Of a DNA stretch of 64,000 nucleotides, positions 52,901 through 62,048 are shown one piece after another (position 1 is the stretch's first letter; each line of letters begins with the position of its first letter). The notes under the pieces are model-generated. The model was not told where the DNA came from. It ran no database searches and saw nothing but the letters and a program-made list of their open reading frames with translations. The DNA is from Ensifer sp. BR816 (lineage in GTDB: Bacteria > Pseudomonadota > Alphaproteobacteria > Rhizobiales > Rhizobiaceae): positions 434,001-498,000 of the forward strand of contig NZ_KB905370.1 of NCBI RefSeq assembly GCF_000378985.1, read 5' to 3'. The translations under genes were made by a program, and so were the position numbers.

Positions 52901-53622
52901 ACGAGTTCGTCGTCGCGGCTCTGGTCGAAGGCGTTCAGCCGATCCTCGACGCCGGTCCAGCGACTTTCCATGCGCCGCATGCTATCTTCGCGCGCCAGCC
53001 CATCGATCATCGTCCGAAGGTCGTCAAACTCGACGCGGAGCGCGTCCGCCTGCGCGGACGGCGCCTGGCGGCCGAGCTGATTGATGCTGTCGGCAAGCCT
53101 CTGCAGATCGGCCCTGATATCGGCAGCGTAGCCGCTGTCTTCGGAGGCCTCCGCCTTGATGCCGCGGATTTCGGAACGAAGGGCGTGCATTTCGCGAGCA
53201 AGCCCATCACTGATGTCGCGCTTCAGATCCTGCCTCAAGCCGACGAGAGCCTCGGCGATATCGGCTGCGGCGGACGGGCGCGACGACGGGGCGGGCGCGG
53301 GCTGGGCGGGCTGATATTGCGGCTCTTCCGCAAGGCGCACGGGAGCGGAGCGAGCTGCTTCCCGCGCCGCAATTCGCTCGCGCAACGGCGATCGCTCGCG
53401 TGCGGCGCTGAGCGCGCGCTGGCGTTCGAGGATTTCCGAGACGGCGGTGCTCGCCGGTGCAGTCGGACGCTCCGGCTGGCGCTGCTCGCGGCTGACGCTG
53501 CTCATCAGGCCCTCGATGCGCGCCTCGAGGCCTTCGATGGTTCGGTTGAGGGCATCGAGCGACGGCCTGTCGCCATAGGACGGGTTGCTTGTGCGCTGAG
53601 GATTGGATCGTGACCCGTTCAT
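49969..53622 (-). CDS. podJ: Polar localisation protein PodJ
   Basis: A protein of about 1217 residues. Residues 1-770 are mostly long coiled coil with Asp/Arg-rich heptads (repeated RIEAL, RLDEL-type units). A single membrane helix is near 795-815 (ILMAVGAVLLAIMSYPLVS), followed by a Pro/Ala/Val-rich periplasmic linker, four Sel1-type repeats about 945-1095 (GVKEDLAEAARWYQRAADAG and similar) and a C-terminal peptidoglycan-binding domain about 1155-1215 (GAPDGQMGKKTVAAIKAFQ). This is the layout of PodJ, the pole organiser that in alphaproteobacteria directs cell-pole identity, polar growth and cell division. ATG 53622 is chosen because GAAGAG precedes it; ATG 53745 would add 41 low-complexity residues. 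Confidence 0.88.
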   Translation of the reverse strand: MNGSRSNPQRTSNPSYGDRPSLDALNRTIEGLEARIEGLMSSVSREQRQPERPTAPASTAVSEILERQRALSAARERSPLRERIAAREAARSAPVRLAEEPQYQPAQPAPAPSSRPSAAADIAEALVGLRQDLKRDISDGLAREMHALRSEIRGIKAEASEDSGYAADIRADLQRLADSINQLGRQAPSAQADALRVEFDDLRTMIDGLAREDSMRRMESRWTGVEDRLNAFDQSRDDELVALAYRLDEIKSQIGTLNQAPVVDVLEDKLVAVARAIEMLGRQIEPDDRFVSQFAELDHRLDEIGRAVAAGRNAASLDNAFVNRLESRLGDLSHQIDNLARPVDAGLGARIEALTARVEDLAGERAAARLEERLDQLSTLLERSQRNAAPELAGYLADISRRIEALDQGSVNDALAERLDYLARRIDELDGHAESPVPDMRFERLEDRLADIAQRLEETQAAPFDDRDALRNLEAQISTLSALVSQSRQEPAAAAPVEFESRMTALEDYLATSDEYIIEAARQAAEAVMEAYARNGMPQTAAGADMAAISALADDLRTLEDLSRSSEERTARTFEALHDTLIHIAEKLERLEEREPSAGARNASHDVPAMPKAVQPEFFDAADQRHAELQQDGSVTESKADVVVASPVAAELSSSVDVSIVERDEPRADPPAAKAGLLAGLTRRFSAKRGETATVKARQMVEPAPSIDPSEMLAPEDANQLLEPGSGVPDVKKILERVRAGQMARGGEPAAGGEKADFIAAARRAAQMAVEEADSLKGARDRLPSSGGGAFARHRRPILMAVGAVLLAIMSYPLVSTMLKGRDAENGKPVSAVERKAEVEIAPKATVEEAAEPASAAVAVTAPAAQSVAAPVETISAKAPVAGADEPAAAVPAAAPLLQPAAEPAPTGPVSTFQPTTTGALTVASFAPVKASEIVLPEGFGPPALVTAAKGGDPLAYYEIGTRFTEGRGVKEDLAEAARWYQRAADAGVVPAGYRLANLYEKGAGVTRDASKAKALYQKAAEAGNASATHNLAVMLASGRDGAPDLAAAAKWFEKAANLGVRDSQFNLAVLYARGNGVDQSLGESYKWFAIAARDGDKDAGEKRDEIAKAMKPDELSSAKAKVEAWKMQPVDAGANTVDVPDAWVGPSTKTASVDMTKAVRNIQAILNNNGFDAGAPDGQMGKKTVAAIKAFQKSIGHEPTGEITDGLVKELLKRNS

Positions 53623-53897
53623 TGTCTCTTCGCCCCTGTCGCCGACGATCGTGGAAGCCGCGGAAGGGCGCTGACCCCGTTCCTCTTCAGCGGCCGATGC
53701 GAGCAAAGCCACACTACGCGAGCTTGCGGTTGCAGCTTTGACCATCTCACAGCCGACAATTCATTAAACGTGGTAAACAAGCCGTTAATCCCTGCGATTT
53801 TTTAACGATTTATCCATCCGGACCGGTCCTAATCTTCGGCGGAGGGGCGTTTGGGACCGGCAACAACCTCGCTGCCAGAATTTTGCGATGCGCCATT

Positions 53898-53923
53898 TTT
53901 TGACGTTTACGCAAACGTCAAAA
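53898..53923. promoter_or_regulatory. Perfect palindromic operator of the fad operon
   Basis: TTTTGACGTTT (53898-53908) and AAACGTCAAAA (53913-53923) are exact 11-base inverted arms around ACGC, 113 bases before the acyl-CoA dehydrogenase. The A/T-flanked TTTACG(C/T)AAACG core resembles sites I associate with LiuR-type MerR regulators of acyl-CoA catabolism, but that identification is from memory. The 53623-54035 gap holds nothing else obvious. Confidence 0.6.
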
Positions 53924-54035
53924 TTTTGTAGCATCCTGCCAACGATGCGACACCGATCCCTTCGGCTCGCGCTCAGGACAGCAAAAATCGGGCAGGCGGC
54001 GGCGCGGCCCGAGGGGACATCAAGGCGAGGAAAGA

Positions 54036-55832
54036 ATGCCCATCTACAAGGCTCCGGTCGACGACACCCTGTTCATCCTCAACGACGTGCTCGGTATCGA
54101 GCGCTACCACAACCTGCCGGGCTTTGCCGATGCGACGCCGGACATGGTGGCGGCGATCGTCGGCGAGGCCGCCAGGCTCGCCGAGGAAGAACTCTTCCCG
54201 ATCAATCTTTCCGGCGACCAGGAGGGCTGCAAGCGCCGCGACGACGGCTCCATCAGCGTGCCGAAGGGCTTCAAGGAAGCCTATGACCTCTATCGCGAGG
54301 GCGGCTGGCTCGGTCTTGCCGTGCCGGAGGAGTTCGGCGGCCAAGGCCTGCCCTACACGCTGCACACCGCCGTCGGCGAATACATGTCCTCCGCCAACAT
54401 GGCGCTGATGATGTATCCCGGCCTGACGCAGGGCGCCATCGCCGCGATCATCGAGCATGGTTCGGATGAACAGAAGCGGACCTACCTGCCGAAGATGGTG
54501 CAAGGCACCTGGACCGGGACGATGAACCTGACCGAGCCGCATTGCGGCACCGATCTCGGCCTGTTGCGCACCAAGGCCGTGCCGAACGGCGACGGATCGT
54601 ACAGGATATCCGGGCAGAAGATCTTCATCTCCGCCGGCGAGCACGACATGGCGGAGAACATCATCCACCTGGTGCTTGCCCGCATCGAGGGCGCGCCGGA
54701 AGGCGTCAAGGGCATCTCGCTCTTCATCGTGCCGAAGTTCACGCTCGATGGCAGCGGCGAGCCGGGCGAGCGCAATGGCGTTTCCTGCGGCGCGATCGAA
54801 CACAAGATGGGCATTCACGGCAACTCCACCTGCGTCATGAACTACGACGAGGCGACCGGCTATCTGATCGGCACGGAAAACAAGGGCCTCAACGCCATGT
54901 TCGTGATGATGAACGAGGCGCGTCTCGGCGTCGGCATGCAAGGACTGTCGATCGCCGAGATCGCCTACCAGAACGCCGTCAATTATGCGCGCGAACGCAT
55001 CCAGGGCCGCTCGCTTTCCGGCCCGAAGGCACCGGACAAGAAGGCCGATCCGATCATCGTCCACCCGGACATTCGCCGCACGCTGATGACCATCAAGGCC
55101 TTCACCGAGGCCGGCCGCGCCTTCACGCTCTGGACGGCGCTGAAATCCGACATCGCCCATCGCTCCGACAACGCCGAGGAGCGGCAGACCGCCGACGACA
55201 TGCTCGGACTGATGACGCCGATCCTGAAGGGCGTTCTGACCGACAAGGGCTTCGACCATGCGGTGATGGCGCAGCAGGTGTTCGGCGGCCACGGCTATAT
55301 CGAAGAGCACGGCATGAGCCAGTATGTCCGCGACGCCCGCATTGCGATGATCTACGAGGGCGCGAACGGCATCCAGGCGCTCGACCTCGTCGGCCGCAAG
55401 CTCGCAATCAATGGCGGCCGCGCCGTCATGGCGCTGTTCAAGGAGATCGGCGACTTCTGCGAGGAGAACCGCGGCGACGAAAGTCTCTCCGGCTACACCA
55501 AGGCCCTGAAGAAGGGGCTGAACGACCTGCAGGCGGCCACCATGTGGTTCATGCAGAATGCCATGGCCAAGCCCGACAATGCCGGCGCCGGCTCGACCGA
55601 CTACATGCATCTCTTTGGCCTCGTCGTGCTCGGCTACATGTGGGCGAAGATCGCCAAGGCGGCGGAGGAGAAGCTTGCAGCGGGGGAAACCGCGCAGGCG
55701 GACTATCTGAAGAACAAGCTGATCACCGCCAAGTTCTTCATGGAACGCATCCTGCCGGAAACGGCGCTGCGCAAGGCCCGTATCGAAACCGGCGCCGACA
55801 CGCTGATGGCGCTGGACGCCGCCGCGTTCTGA
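54036..55832 (+). CDS. Acyl-CoA dehydrogenase (FadE-like, long C-terminal form)
   Basis: A 598-residue flavoenzyme catalysing the first step of beta-oxidation. It has a short N-terminal extension, the acyl-CoA dehydrogenase N/M/C domains with [13 protein letters not shown] and ISAGEHD flavin contacts, catalytic Glu441 in [14 protein letters not shown], and a C-terminal extra domain of about 120 residues typical of the ~600-residue subgroup (AcdA/DmdC-like). It is the first gene of an operon with thiolase and the bifunctional FadB, 109 bases upstream of the thiolase. DmdC-type or long-chain specificity cannot be read from sequence; the fad context favours fatty acids. Confidence 0.92.
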   Translation: MPIYKAPVDDTLFILNDVLGIERYHNLPGFADATPDMVAAIVGEAARLAEEELFPINLSGDQEGCKRRDDGSISVPKGFKEAYDLYREGGWLGLAVPEEFGGQGLPYTLHTAVGEYMSSANMALMMYPGLTQGAIAAIIEHGSDEQKRTYLPKMVQGTWTGTMNLTEPHCGTDLGLLRTKAVPNGDGSYRISGQKIFISAGEHDMAENIIHLVLARIEGAPEGVKGISLFIVPKFTLDGSGEPGERNGVSCGAIEHKMGIHGNSTCVMNYDEATGYLIGTENKGLNAMFVMMNEARLGVGMQGLSIAEIAYQNAVNYARERIQGRSLSGPKAPDKKADPIIVHPDIRRTLMTIKAFTEAGRAFTLWTALKSDIAHRSDNAEERQTADDMLGLMTPILKGVLTDKGFDHAVMAQQVFGGHGYIEEHGMSQYVRDARIAMIYEGANGIQALDLVGRKLAINGGRAVMALFKEIGDFCEENRGDESLSGYTKALKKGLNDLQAATMWFMQNAMAKPDNAGAGSTDYMHLFGLVVLGYMWAKIAKAAEEKLAAGETAQADYLKNKLITAKFFMERILPETALRKARIETGADTLMALDAAAF

Positions 55833-55940
55833 TTTCAGAGTGGAGAATGGGGAACGGACTGCGTGGCGGCTTTCCGCCCGCACTCCGCTCCAATCGATAA
55901 TGCGCGGCCCGACCAGGCGCCGACGAAAGGGAGATGAGAC

Positions 55941-57149
55941 ATGACGAAAGTCTTCGTTTACGACCACGTGCGCACACCGCGCGGCCGTGGCAAGAAGGAC
56001 GGATCGCTGCACGAAGTGCCGTCCGTCCGGCTCGCCGCCAAGGTGCTCGAGGCGGTCCGCGACCGCAACGGGCTCGACACGTCGACCGTCGACGACATCG
56101 TCATGGGTTGCGTCGATCCGGTGATGGATGCAGGCTCGGTGATCCCGAAGGCCGCCGCCTTCGAGGCGGGCTACTCGACGCGCGCCCCCGGCATGCAGAT
56201 CTCCCGCTTCTGCGCCTCCGGCCTCGACGCCGTCAATTTCGGCGCGGCCAAGATCGCCCAAGGGGCGGACGACATCGTCATTGCCGGCGGCGTCGAATCG
56301 ATGTCGCGCGTCGGCCTCGGCATGTCCGGCGGCTCCTGGTTCATGGATCCCTCCGTCAGCCTGCCGGCCTATTTCATGCCGCAGGGCGTCTCGGCCGACC
56401 TGATCGCCACCAAATACGGCTTCTCGCGCGATGACGTCGACGCCTATGCGGTCGAAAGCCAGAAGCGCGCTGCGCATGCCTGGGAGAAGGGCTACTTCAA
56501 GAACTCGATCGTGCCGGTCAAGGACCAGAACGGCCTGACGATCCTCGACCGCGACGAGCATATGCGCCCCGGCACCGACATGCAGGCGCTCGCCTCGCTC
56601 AACCCGTCCTTCCAGATGCCCGGCGAGATGGGCGGCTTCGAGGCCGTCGCCATCCAGGCGCATCCGGAAATCGAACGGATCAACTATGTCCATCATGCCG
56701 GCAATTCCTCCGGCATCGTCGACGGTGCTGCGGCGGTGCTGCTCGGCTCGAAGGCCGGCGGTGAATCCATGGGGCTGAAGCCGCGCGCCCGCATCCGCGC
56801 CTTCGCCAATGTCGGCTCCGATCCGGCGCTGATGCTGACCGGTCCGGTCGACGTCACGGAAAAGCTGCTGAAGCGCGCTGACATGAAGCTTTCGGACATC
56901 GACCTTTTCGAGCTCAACGAGGCCTTTGCCGCCGTCGTGCTGCGCTTCATGCAGGCCTTCGACATTGACCACGATCGCATCAACGTCAATGGCGGCGCGA
57001 TCGCCATGGGCCATCCGCTCGGCGCGACCGGCGCGATGATCCTCGGCACCGTGCTCGACGAGCTCGAACGCCGCGACCTCAACACGGCTCTGGTGACGCT
57101 CTGCATCGGCGCCGGCATGGGCACTGCCACGATCATCGAACGCGTCTGA
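55941..57149 (+). CDS. fadA: Acetyl-CoA C-acyltransferase (thiolase FadA)
   Basis: A 402-residue thiolase that cleaves 3-ketoacyl-CoA. Active-site Cys91 ([12 protein letters not shown]), the NEAFAAV region, the His in [15 protein letters not shown] and the second Cys in TLCIGAGMG are all present, so it should be active. It is followed by fadB after 21 bases; a half RIME-like palindrome lies just upstream in the gap to the dehydrogenase gene. In S. meliloti the matching trio sits beside podJ as here. Confidence 0.93.
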   Translation: MTKVFVYDHVRTPRGRGKKDGSLHEVPSVRLAAKVLEAVRDRNGLDTSTVDDIVMGCVDPVMDAGSVIPKAAAFEAGYSTRAPGMQISRFCASGLDAVNFGAAKIAQGADDIVIAGGVESMSRVGLGMSGGSWFMDPSVSLPAYFMPQGVSADLIATKYGFSRDDVDAYAVESQKRAAHAWEKGYFKNSIVPVKDQNGLTILDRDEHMRPGTDMQALASLNPSFQMPGEMGGFEAVAIQAHPEIERINYVHHAGNSSGIVDGAAAVLLGSKAGGESMGLKPRARIRAFANVGSDPALMLTGPVDVTEKLLKRADMKLSDIDLFELNEAFAAVVLRFMQAFDIDHDRINVNGGAIAMGHPLGATGAMILGTVLDELERRDLNTALVTLCIGAGMGTATIIERV

Positions 57150-57170
57150 TCCGATCCCGGGAGAGAGAAT

Positions 57171-59384
57171 ATGTCTTACACGAACTTCAAGATCGAAACC
57201 GACGCCGACGGCATCGCACTCGTCACCTGGGACATGCCGGAGAAGTCAATGAACGTCTTCACCCAGGAGGTGATGGACGAACTGGACGCGATCGTCGACC
57301 AGACGACCGCCGACGCCGCCGTCAAGGGCGTCGTCTTCACCTCCGGCAAATCCTCCTTCTCCGGCGGCGCCGATCTCTCGATGATCAAGTCGATGTTCAC
57401 GCTACAGGCCGAGGAGAAGAAGAACGATCCGGCCAATGCCGCGCAGAAGCTCTTCAACCTCGTCGGCCGCATGACCGGGCTGTTCCGCAAGCTCGAAACC
57501 TCAGGCAAGCCCTGGGTGTCGGCGATCAACGGCACCTGCATGGGCGGCGCCTTCGAGCTGTCGCTCGCCTGCCACGGCCGCGTCGCCTCCAATTCGAAAT
57601 CCGTGAAGATCGCCCTCCCCGAGGTCAAGGTCGGCATCTTCCCGGGCGCCGGCGGCACCCAGCGCGTACCGCGCCTCACGAACACCCAGGACGCGCTGCA
57701 GATGATGACCACCGGTTCGTCGCTGACGGCGGCACGCGCCAAGGCGATGGGCCTCGTGCACGAGGTGGTCGAACCGGAGAAGCTGGTCGAGGCCGCCAAG
57801 GCGATGATCAAGAGCGGGCTCAAAGCCGTGCAGCCCTGGGACGAGAAGGGCTTCAAGCTTCCGGGCGGCGGCGTCTGGACGCCCGCCTCGGCGCAACTCT
57901 GGCCGGCGGCTTCCGCCATTCTTCGCCGCGAAACCTACGGCAACTATCCGGGCGCGATTGCCATCCTGAAATGCGTCTATGAAGGGCTGCAGGTGCCGTT
58001 CGACACGGGCCTCAAGATCGAGCAGCGCTATTTCACCGAGATCCTGCAGACCACCGCGGCCTTCTCGATGATCCGCTCGCTGTTCGTCTCGATGCAGGAA
58101 CTCGGCAAGGGCGCCCGCCGCCCGGCTGGCGTGCCGAAGTCCGAATTCAAGAAAGTGGGCGTCCTCGGGGCTGGCTTCATGGGCGCCTCGATCGCCTATG
58201 TGACGGCCGCCGCCGGCATTCCGGTCACCCTCATCGACCGCGATATGGAAGCGGCCGAGAAGGGCAAGGCGCATTCGGAAGGCCTGGTCAAGGACTCCAT
58301 CGGCAAGGGCCGGCTGACGAAGGAAGAGGGCGAAGCGCTGCTCGCCCGGATCACCCCGTCGGCCGACTATGGCGACCTCAAGGACGTCGGTCTCGTCGTC
58401 GAGGCGGTGTTCGAGGACCGGCAGGTCAAGAAGGACGTGATCGAGAAAGTGGAGGCCGTCATCGCGCCCGACGCGATCTTCGCCTCCAACACCTCGACGC
58501 TGCCGATCACCGGACTTGCCAGGAATTCGAAGCGGCCGGATCAGTTCATCGGCGTCCATTTCTTCTCGCCGGTCGAGAAGATGATGCTGACCGAAGTGAT
58601 CCTCGGCAAGGAGACGGGCGACAAGGCACTCGCCACTGCCCTCGACTATGTCGCGGCGATCAAGAAGACGCCGATCGTCGTCAACGACACCCGCGGCTTC
58701 TATGTCAACCGCTGCGTCTTCCGCTATATCCACGAAGCCTATGACATGCTGATCGAAGGCGTGCCGCCGGCGATGATCGAGAACGCCGCCAAGATGGCCG
58801 GCATGCCCGTCGGGCCGCTGTCGCTCAACGACGAGGTGGCGATCGACCTCAGCCAGAAGATCCTCAAGGCGACGGTCGCCGATCTCGGCGAGAAGGCTGT
58901 CGATCCGCGCCATCTGGCGCTGGTCAACAAGCTGGTCGACGAACTCGACCGGCGCGGCCGCAAGAACGGCAAGGGCTTCTACGAGTATCCGGCAAAGCCG
59001 GCCAAGAAATATCTCTGGCCGGACCTCAAGGAGCTCTATCCGCAGAAGGCGGCCGACAAGGTCGACGTCGAGGTGCTGAAGCAGCGCTTCCTGGCGACGA
59101 TCGCGCTGGAAGCGGCCCGGACGATCGAGGAAGGCATCGTCACCGATCCGCGCGAGGCGGATGTCGGCTCGATCCTCGGCTTCGGCTTCGCGCCCTATAC
59201 CGGCGGCACGCTCTCCTATATCGACGGCATGGGCGCCAAGGCCTTCGTCGCGCTCTGCGAGAAGCTTGCCAAGGAATATGGCGACCACTTCAAGCCGACG
59301 CCGCTCTTGAAGGAGATGGCCGAAAAGGGCGAGACCTTCTACGGCCGCTTCGATCCCTATGGCGAGGCGCAGAAGGCGGCGTGA
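57171..59384 (+). CDS. fadB: Bifunctional enoyl-CoA hydratase/3-hydroxyacyl-CoA dehydrogenase FadB
   Basis: A 737-residue trifunctional-type alpha subunit. Residues 1 to about 190 are the enoyl-CoA hydratase domain ([32 protein letters not shown] with catalytic Glu), followed by a linker and the NAD-binding HAD domain ([16 protein letters not shown] near residue 326, catalytic His in [11 protein letters not shown]) and two C-terminal HAD domains. It performs the middle two steps of beta-oxidation and pairs with FadA upstream. The operon ends 29 bases later at a clear terminator. Confidence 0.94.
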   Translation: MSYTNFKIETDADGIALVTWDMPEKSMNVFTQEVMDELDAIVDQTTADAAVKGVVFTSGKSSFSGGADLSMIKSMFTLQAEEKKNDPANAAQKLFNLVGRMTGLFRKLETSGKPWVSAINGTCMGGAFELSLACHGRVASNSKSVKIALPEVKVGIFPGAGGTQRVPRLTNTQDALQMMTTGSSLTAARAKAMGLVHEVVEPEKLVEAAKAMIKSGLKAVQPWDEKGFKLPGGGVWTPASAQLWPAASAILRRETYGNYPGAIAILKCVYEGLQVPFDTGLKIEQRYFTEILQTTAAFSMIRSLFVSMQELGKGARRPAGVPKSEFKKVGVLGAGFMGASIAYVTAAAGIPVTLIDRDMEAAEKGKAHSEGLVKDSIGKGRLTKEEGEALLARITPSADYGDLKDVGLVVEAVFEDRQVKKDVIEKVEAVIAPDAIFASNTSTLPITGLARNSKRPDQFIGVHFFSPVEKMMLTEVILGKETGDKALATALDYVAAIKKTPIVVNDTRGFYVNRCVFRYIHEAYDMLIEGVPPAMIENAAKMAGMPVGPLSLNDEVAIDLSQKILKATVADLGEKAVDPRHLALVNKLVDELDRRGRKNGKGFYEYPAKPAKKYLWPDLKELYPQKAADKVDVEVLKQRFLATIALEAARTIEEGIVTDPREADVGSILGFGFAPYTGGTLSYIDGMGAKAFVALCEKLAKEYGDHFKPTPLLKEMAEKGETFYGRFDPYGEAQKAA

Positions 59385-59412
59385 ACCGCTCGCCTGACCC
59401 GAGACTATCGGA

Positions 59413-59445
59413 GGGCCGGCCCATTGGGGGCGGCCCTTTTTCTTT
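59413..59445 (+). terminator. Rho-independent terminator of the fad operon
   Basis: GGGCCGGCCC (59413-59422) pairs with GGGGCGGCCC (59427-59436) with one mismatch and a 4-base loop, followed by TTTTTCTTT. It lies 28 bases after the fadB stop. Confidence 0.92.
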
Positions 59446-59548
59446 GTCATGATTCGAGAAGCGGCACATATTCGGCGCGTCGGTCCGACGAAGCTATGTC
59501 GGCCGCCACCTCGCTCAATCGTCCTTCGGAAAAACTGGAGGAACCGAG

Positions 59549-59845
59549 ATGTCGAAACCTCACAAAGTCGCTGTCGAAAACGTCATCCGACCCGGCAAGA
59601 CGAATTTCGTCGACGCCGAAAAATATGCGGCGATGAAGGCCGCCTGGATGGCCGTCATCCCCTCCGAGCCACCCGGCCTTACGTTGGCGGAGATCCGCGA
59701 GCGGATCCCCGGCCGTTTGCCGGAGGAGGAATTCCCGGGCGGCAAGGGGGTCTCCTGGTGGTCGAAAACCGTGCAGCTCGACCTCGAGGCAAAGGGAGTG
59801 ATCGTGCGGGAGAAGACGCGGCCGATCCGGCTGCACAGGGGCTGA
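59549..59845 (+). CDS. DUF6958-like small protein (98 aa)
   Basis: A 98-residue soluble protein with a helical N-terminal half (DAEKYAAMKAAWMAVIPSE) and a winged-helix-like second half ending in a SWWSKTVQLDLEAKGVIVREKTRP strand. This matches what I know as DUF6958, possibly a small HTH-like protein; no role is established. The ATG has AGGAACCGAG upstream. It is the only gene between the fad terminator and the repeat at 59938. Confidence 0.78.
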   Translation: MSKPHKVAVENVIRPGKTNFVDAEKYAAMKAAWMAVIPSEPPGLTLAEIRERIPGRLPEEEFPGGKGVSWWSKTVQLDLEAKGVIVREKTRPIRLHRG

Positions 59846-59937
59846 CGCCCGTTTCTTCCCGACCGCAATGTCGCTTCGCACGGGAACCCCCGCAGCCTGC
59901 GAAGCGCCCCCTGTGGGCTCGCTCGTGCCAACACCTT

Positions 59938-60058
59938 CCGTCATCCTCGGGCTTGACCCGGATCCAAACACGAGCGACCATTGGCCACTGTGTGCAATGC
60001 CGCCCGGACTAATTCTGGATCCTCGGGTCAAGCCCTGGGTCAAGCCCGAGGATGACGG
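59938..60058. repeat. 121-bp repeat with 22-bp perfect inverted ends
   Basis: The first 22 bases (59938-59959) are the exact reverse complement of the last 22 (60037-60058), using CGTCATCCTCGGGCTTGACC words; a third partial copy (CTCGGGTCAAGCC, about 60022-60035) precedes the right end. This family of motifs is common in alphaproteobacterial intergenic DNA, and a shortened copy is at 29775-29809. A small GCTTCGCA/TGCGAAGC pair (59873-59905) lies just before it. No gene is in the 59846-60163 gap. Confidence 0.8.
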
Positions 60059-60163
60059 AGCAAGGGGGACGCCGCGCTTACAAGCGCAGTTGACCAGAAT
60101 CAAGTCGCCACGCTGGCGACTGGGCTAAGAGCATCTGTCATCACCGAAAGCCGAACATCCACA

Positions 60164-60745
60164 ATGCAGCCGCTCCCCTTCGCCCTTGCCATCCTGCTTC
60201 TGCTCGCAACACCCGGACCCACCAACACGCTTTTGTGGCTTTCCGGTGCGGCGGTCGGCTTGCGCCGTTCCCTGCCCCTTCTACTTGGCGAACTCGGCGG
60301 CTATCTGACGGTGATCGTCCCGATGGCGGTGCTGGCGGCGCCGCTCATTTCCGCCCATCCCGAGATCGGCCTTTTGCTGAAGCTCGCCGCCGCCTGCTGG
60401 ATCCTCTTCATGGCGCATGCCCTCTGGACGATGAAGGCGCACAGCGCGAGCGAGCGGCCGATCACCCCCGGACAGGTCTTCGTCACCACCATCCTCAACC
60501 CGAAGGCGCTGATCATTGCGCTCGTCATCATGCCTGAGGTCGGGCTTTTCGCGATGCTGCCCTGGCTTGTCGGCCTTGCGGGGCTGACGCTAAGCGCCGG
60601 CTCCCTGTGGATTGGCGCCGGCACGCTTCTGGCGCGCCTGCCGAGGCGGCCGGTCGGCCCACGTCTTCCGCGCCGCATCGCCGCTGCCTGCCTTGTCGCC
60701 TTCTCCTTCGGCATTGCCGGCAGCGCACTGGCTTCGATGTTGTAG
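60164..60745 (+). CDS. LysE/RhtB family amino-acid exporter
   Basis: A 193-residue membrane protein with five or six predicted segments. The LATPGPTNTLLWLSGAAVGLRRSLPLLLGELGGY segment is the family signature (PGP.N followed by a G-rich stretch), and NPKALIIALVIMP matches the conserved second-half motif. It probably exports an amino acid or related compound; the substrate is unknown. It ends 12 bases from the convergent SRPBCC gene. Confidence 0.87.
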   Translation: MQPLPFALAILLLLATPGPTNTLLWLSGAAVGLRRSLPLLLGELGGYLTVIVPMAVLAAPLISAHPEIGLLLKLAAACWILFMAHALWTMKAHSASERPITPGQVFVTTILNPKALIIALVIMPEVGLFAMLPWLVGLAGLTLSAGSLWIGAGTLLARLPRRPVGPRLPRRIAAACLVAFSFGIAGSALASML

Positions 60746-60757
60746 GCGATCTGCAGG

Positions 60758-61231
60758 TCAGGCGGCTTCGGCCGTCTCGCCAAGCTCGGCCGCCAGAAAA
60801 CCGATCAGTTGCTCCCAGCCGCTGCGGCGATACTCGACTTGGTCGAGGCCATCGAGAAAGGCCGCCTGCTCGGTAAATATGACGCGTGTACCGCTTGCTT
60901 CCGGCACCAATTCGACGGTGGCGATGGAAGCGGAAATCGGCCGATCGTCCTTTGCCATCCTATAGGCCGAAATGATGCGCCGGTTCTCGACGATGTCGAG
61001 ATAGACGGTCTCGTTGAAATAAAAGGTCTTGCCGTCCTGGCTGAAGCGGCCGTTTTCCCGGCCGCCGACGCGGAAATCGTGGCGGTACTCCGCCACCGGC
61101 CAATTGTCGGCCTTGACGAACCAGCGGTCGTGGGCGGCGGGGTCGGAAAAGGCGTTGAAGACTCGCTCCTGGGACGCCTTGAAGACGCGCTCGATGGTGA
61201 AGCTTGCATGCTCGACGGAAGACTGGGTCAT
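60758..61231 (-). CDS. SRPBCC/AHSA1-domain protein
   Basis: A 157-residue START-like (Bet v 1 fold) protein: SFTIERVFKASQERVFNAFSDPAAHDRWFV at the start and the conserved LFTEQ-type region IFTEQAAFLDGLD with a C-terminal helix (GWEQLIGFLAAEL). Such proteins bind hydrophobic ligands. The ATG at 61231 has GAGGAGAG 6 bases upstream. It is divergent from the HxlR regulator over 162 bp, so that regulator likely controls it, a pairing often seen with DoxX or SRPBCC stress genes. Confidence 0.88.
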   Translation of the reverse strand: MTQSSVEHASFTIERVFKASQERVFNAFSDPAAHDRWFVKADNWPVAEYRHDFRVGGRENGRFSQDGKTFYFNETVYLDIVENRRIISAYRMAKDDRPISASIATVELVPEASGTRVIFTEQAAFLDGLDQVEYRRSGWEQLIGFLAAELGETAEAA

Positions 61232-61393
61232 CGCTTTCTCTCCTCCTCGGCGGCCGGCCCTGTGCCGGACGCGCCGCAACACTGATTGTATTTTGAAAGC
61301 AGTTGCACTGTAATGTCACTGCTGCAATAATGCAAGCAGTTTTGAAGGATTGGAATCGCCAATCCGCATCCGCCCTCCGGTACAGAGACCAGA

Positions 61394-61918
61394 ATGACTG
61401 ACGATCACCGCTCGGCCTGCCCGATCAACCTCTCGCTCGAAGTCTTCGGCGACAAATGGAGCCTCCTGATCATCCGCGACATGATCTTCGGCGGCAAACG
61501 CCACTTCCGCGAGTTGCTGCGGTCGCAGGAGGGCATTTCCTCCAATATTCTCGCCGACCGGCTGAAGACGCTGCTCGAAATCGGCATGCTGACGAAGAGA
61601 GACGATCCGAGTCACAAGCAGAAGGCGATCTACAGCCTCACGGAGATGGCGATCGCTCTGGTGCCGATCATGGCCCACCTTGGCGCCTGGGGGCGACGCT
61701 ATCTGCCGGTCAGCGAGGAACTAAGCATCCGCGCCCAGTTGATGGAGGAGGGCGGCCCGGCCCTTTGGGAACGATTCATGGACGAACTCAGGGCAGAACA
61801 TCTCGGCGAGACTGGCGCACCATCTGGCCCATCGGTGCGCCAGACGCTGCAGGCGGCCTATGAAGAGGTGATGAACCGCAAGGCCAAGGAACGGGAGCTC
61901 GCCGGCGCCGGTTCGTGA
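61394..61918 (+). CDS. HxlR-family winged-helix regulator
   Basis: A 174-residue regulator with the HxlR pattern: CPINLSLEVFGDKWSLLIIRDM (CPI followed by GDKW), HFRELLRSQEGISSNILADRLKTL recognition helix and YSLTEMAIALVPIM. A single Cys9 is at the redox-sensitive position used by some family members (as in HypR/QorR), and the C-terminal extension of about 60 residues is longer than usual. Divergent from the SRPBCC gene. The gap has AAGCAGTT repeats (near 61298 and 61335) and a GCAGT/ACTGC pair that may be operator elements. Confidence 0.87.
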   Translation: MTDDHRSACPINLSLEVFGDKWSLLIIRDMIFGGKRHFRELLRSQEGISSNILADRLKTLLEIGMLTKRDDPSHKQKAIYSLTEMAIALVPIMAHLGAWGRRYLPVSEELSIRAQLMEEGGPALWERFMDELRAEHLGETGAPSGPSVRQTLQAAYEEVMNRKAKERELAGAGS

Positions 61919-62048
61919 GCCTGCCGGTTGCGGCTGGAACAGGACTATTTTCCTGCCCTTTCTTTACGGCCGTCCCGGGCTTCGGTAATGTGCGCTCCGT
62001 ATGGTTCTCGTGGCGCCGCATCCGCCGCGCCTGCGGGGTGGGATCGAC

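Noticed and set aside
50029-53613. 1194-codon ORF on the plus strand opposite podJ
   Set aside because: Arg/Gly-rich, no recognisable domain; the minus strand has coiled coil, membrane helix, Sel1 repeats and a peptidoglycan-binding domain.
53623-53745. Longer N-terminus for PodJ from an ATG at 53745
   Set aside because: The added 41 residues are low complexity and the ATG at 53622 has a better upstream GAAGAG; kept as an alternative only.
53973-57014. 1013-codon minus-strand ORF opposite the dehydrogenase and thiolase genes
   Set aside because: His/Arg/Asp-rich antisense shadow of two enzymes with intact active sites.
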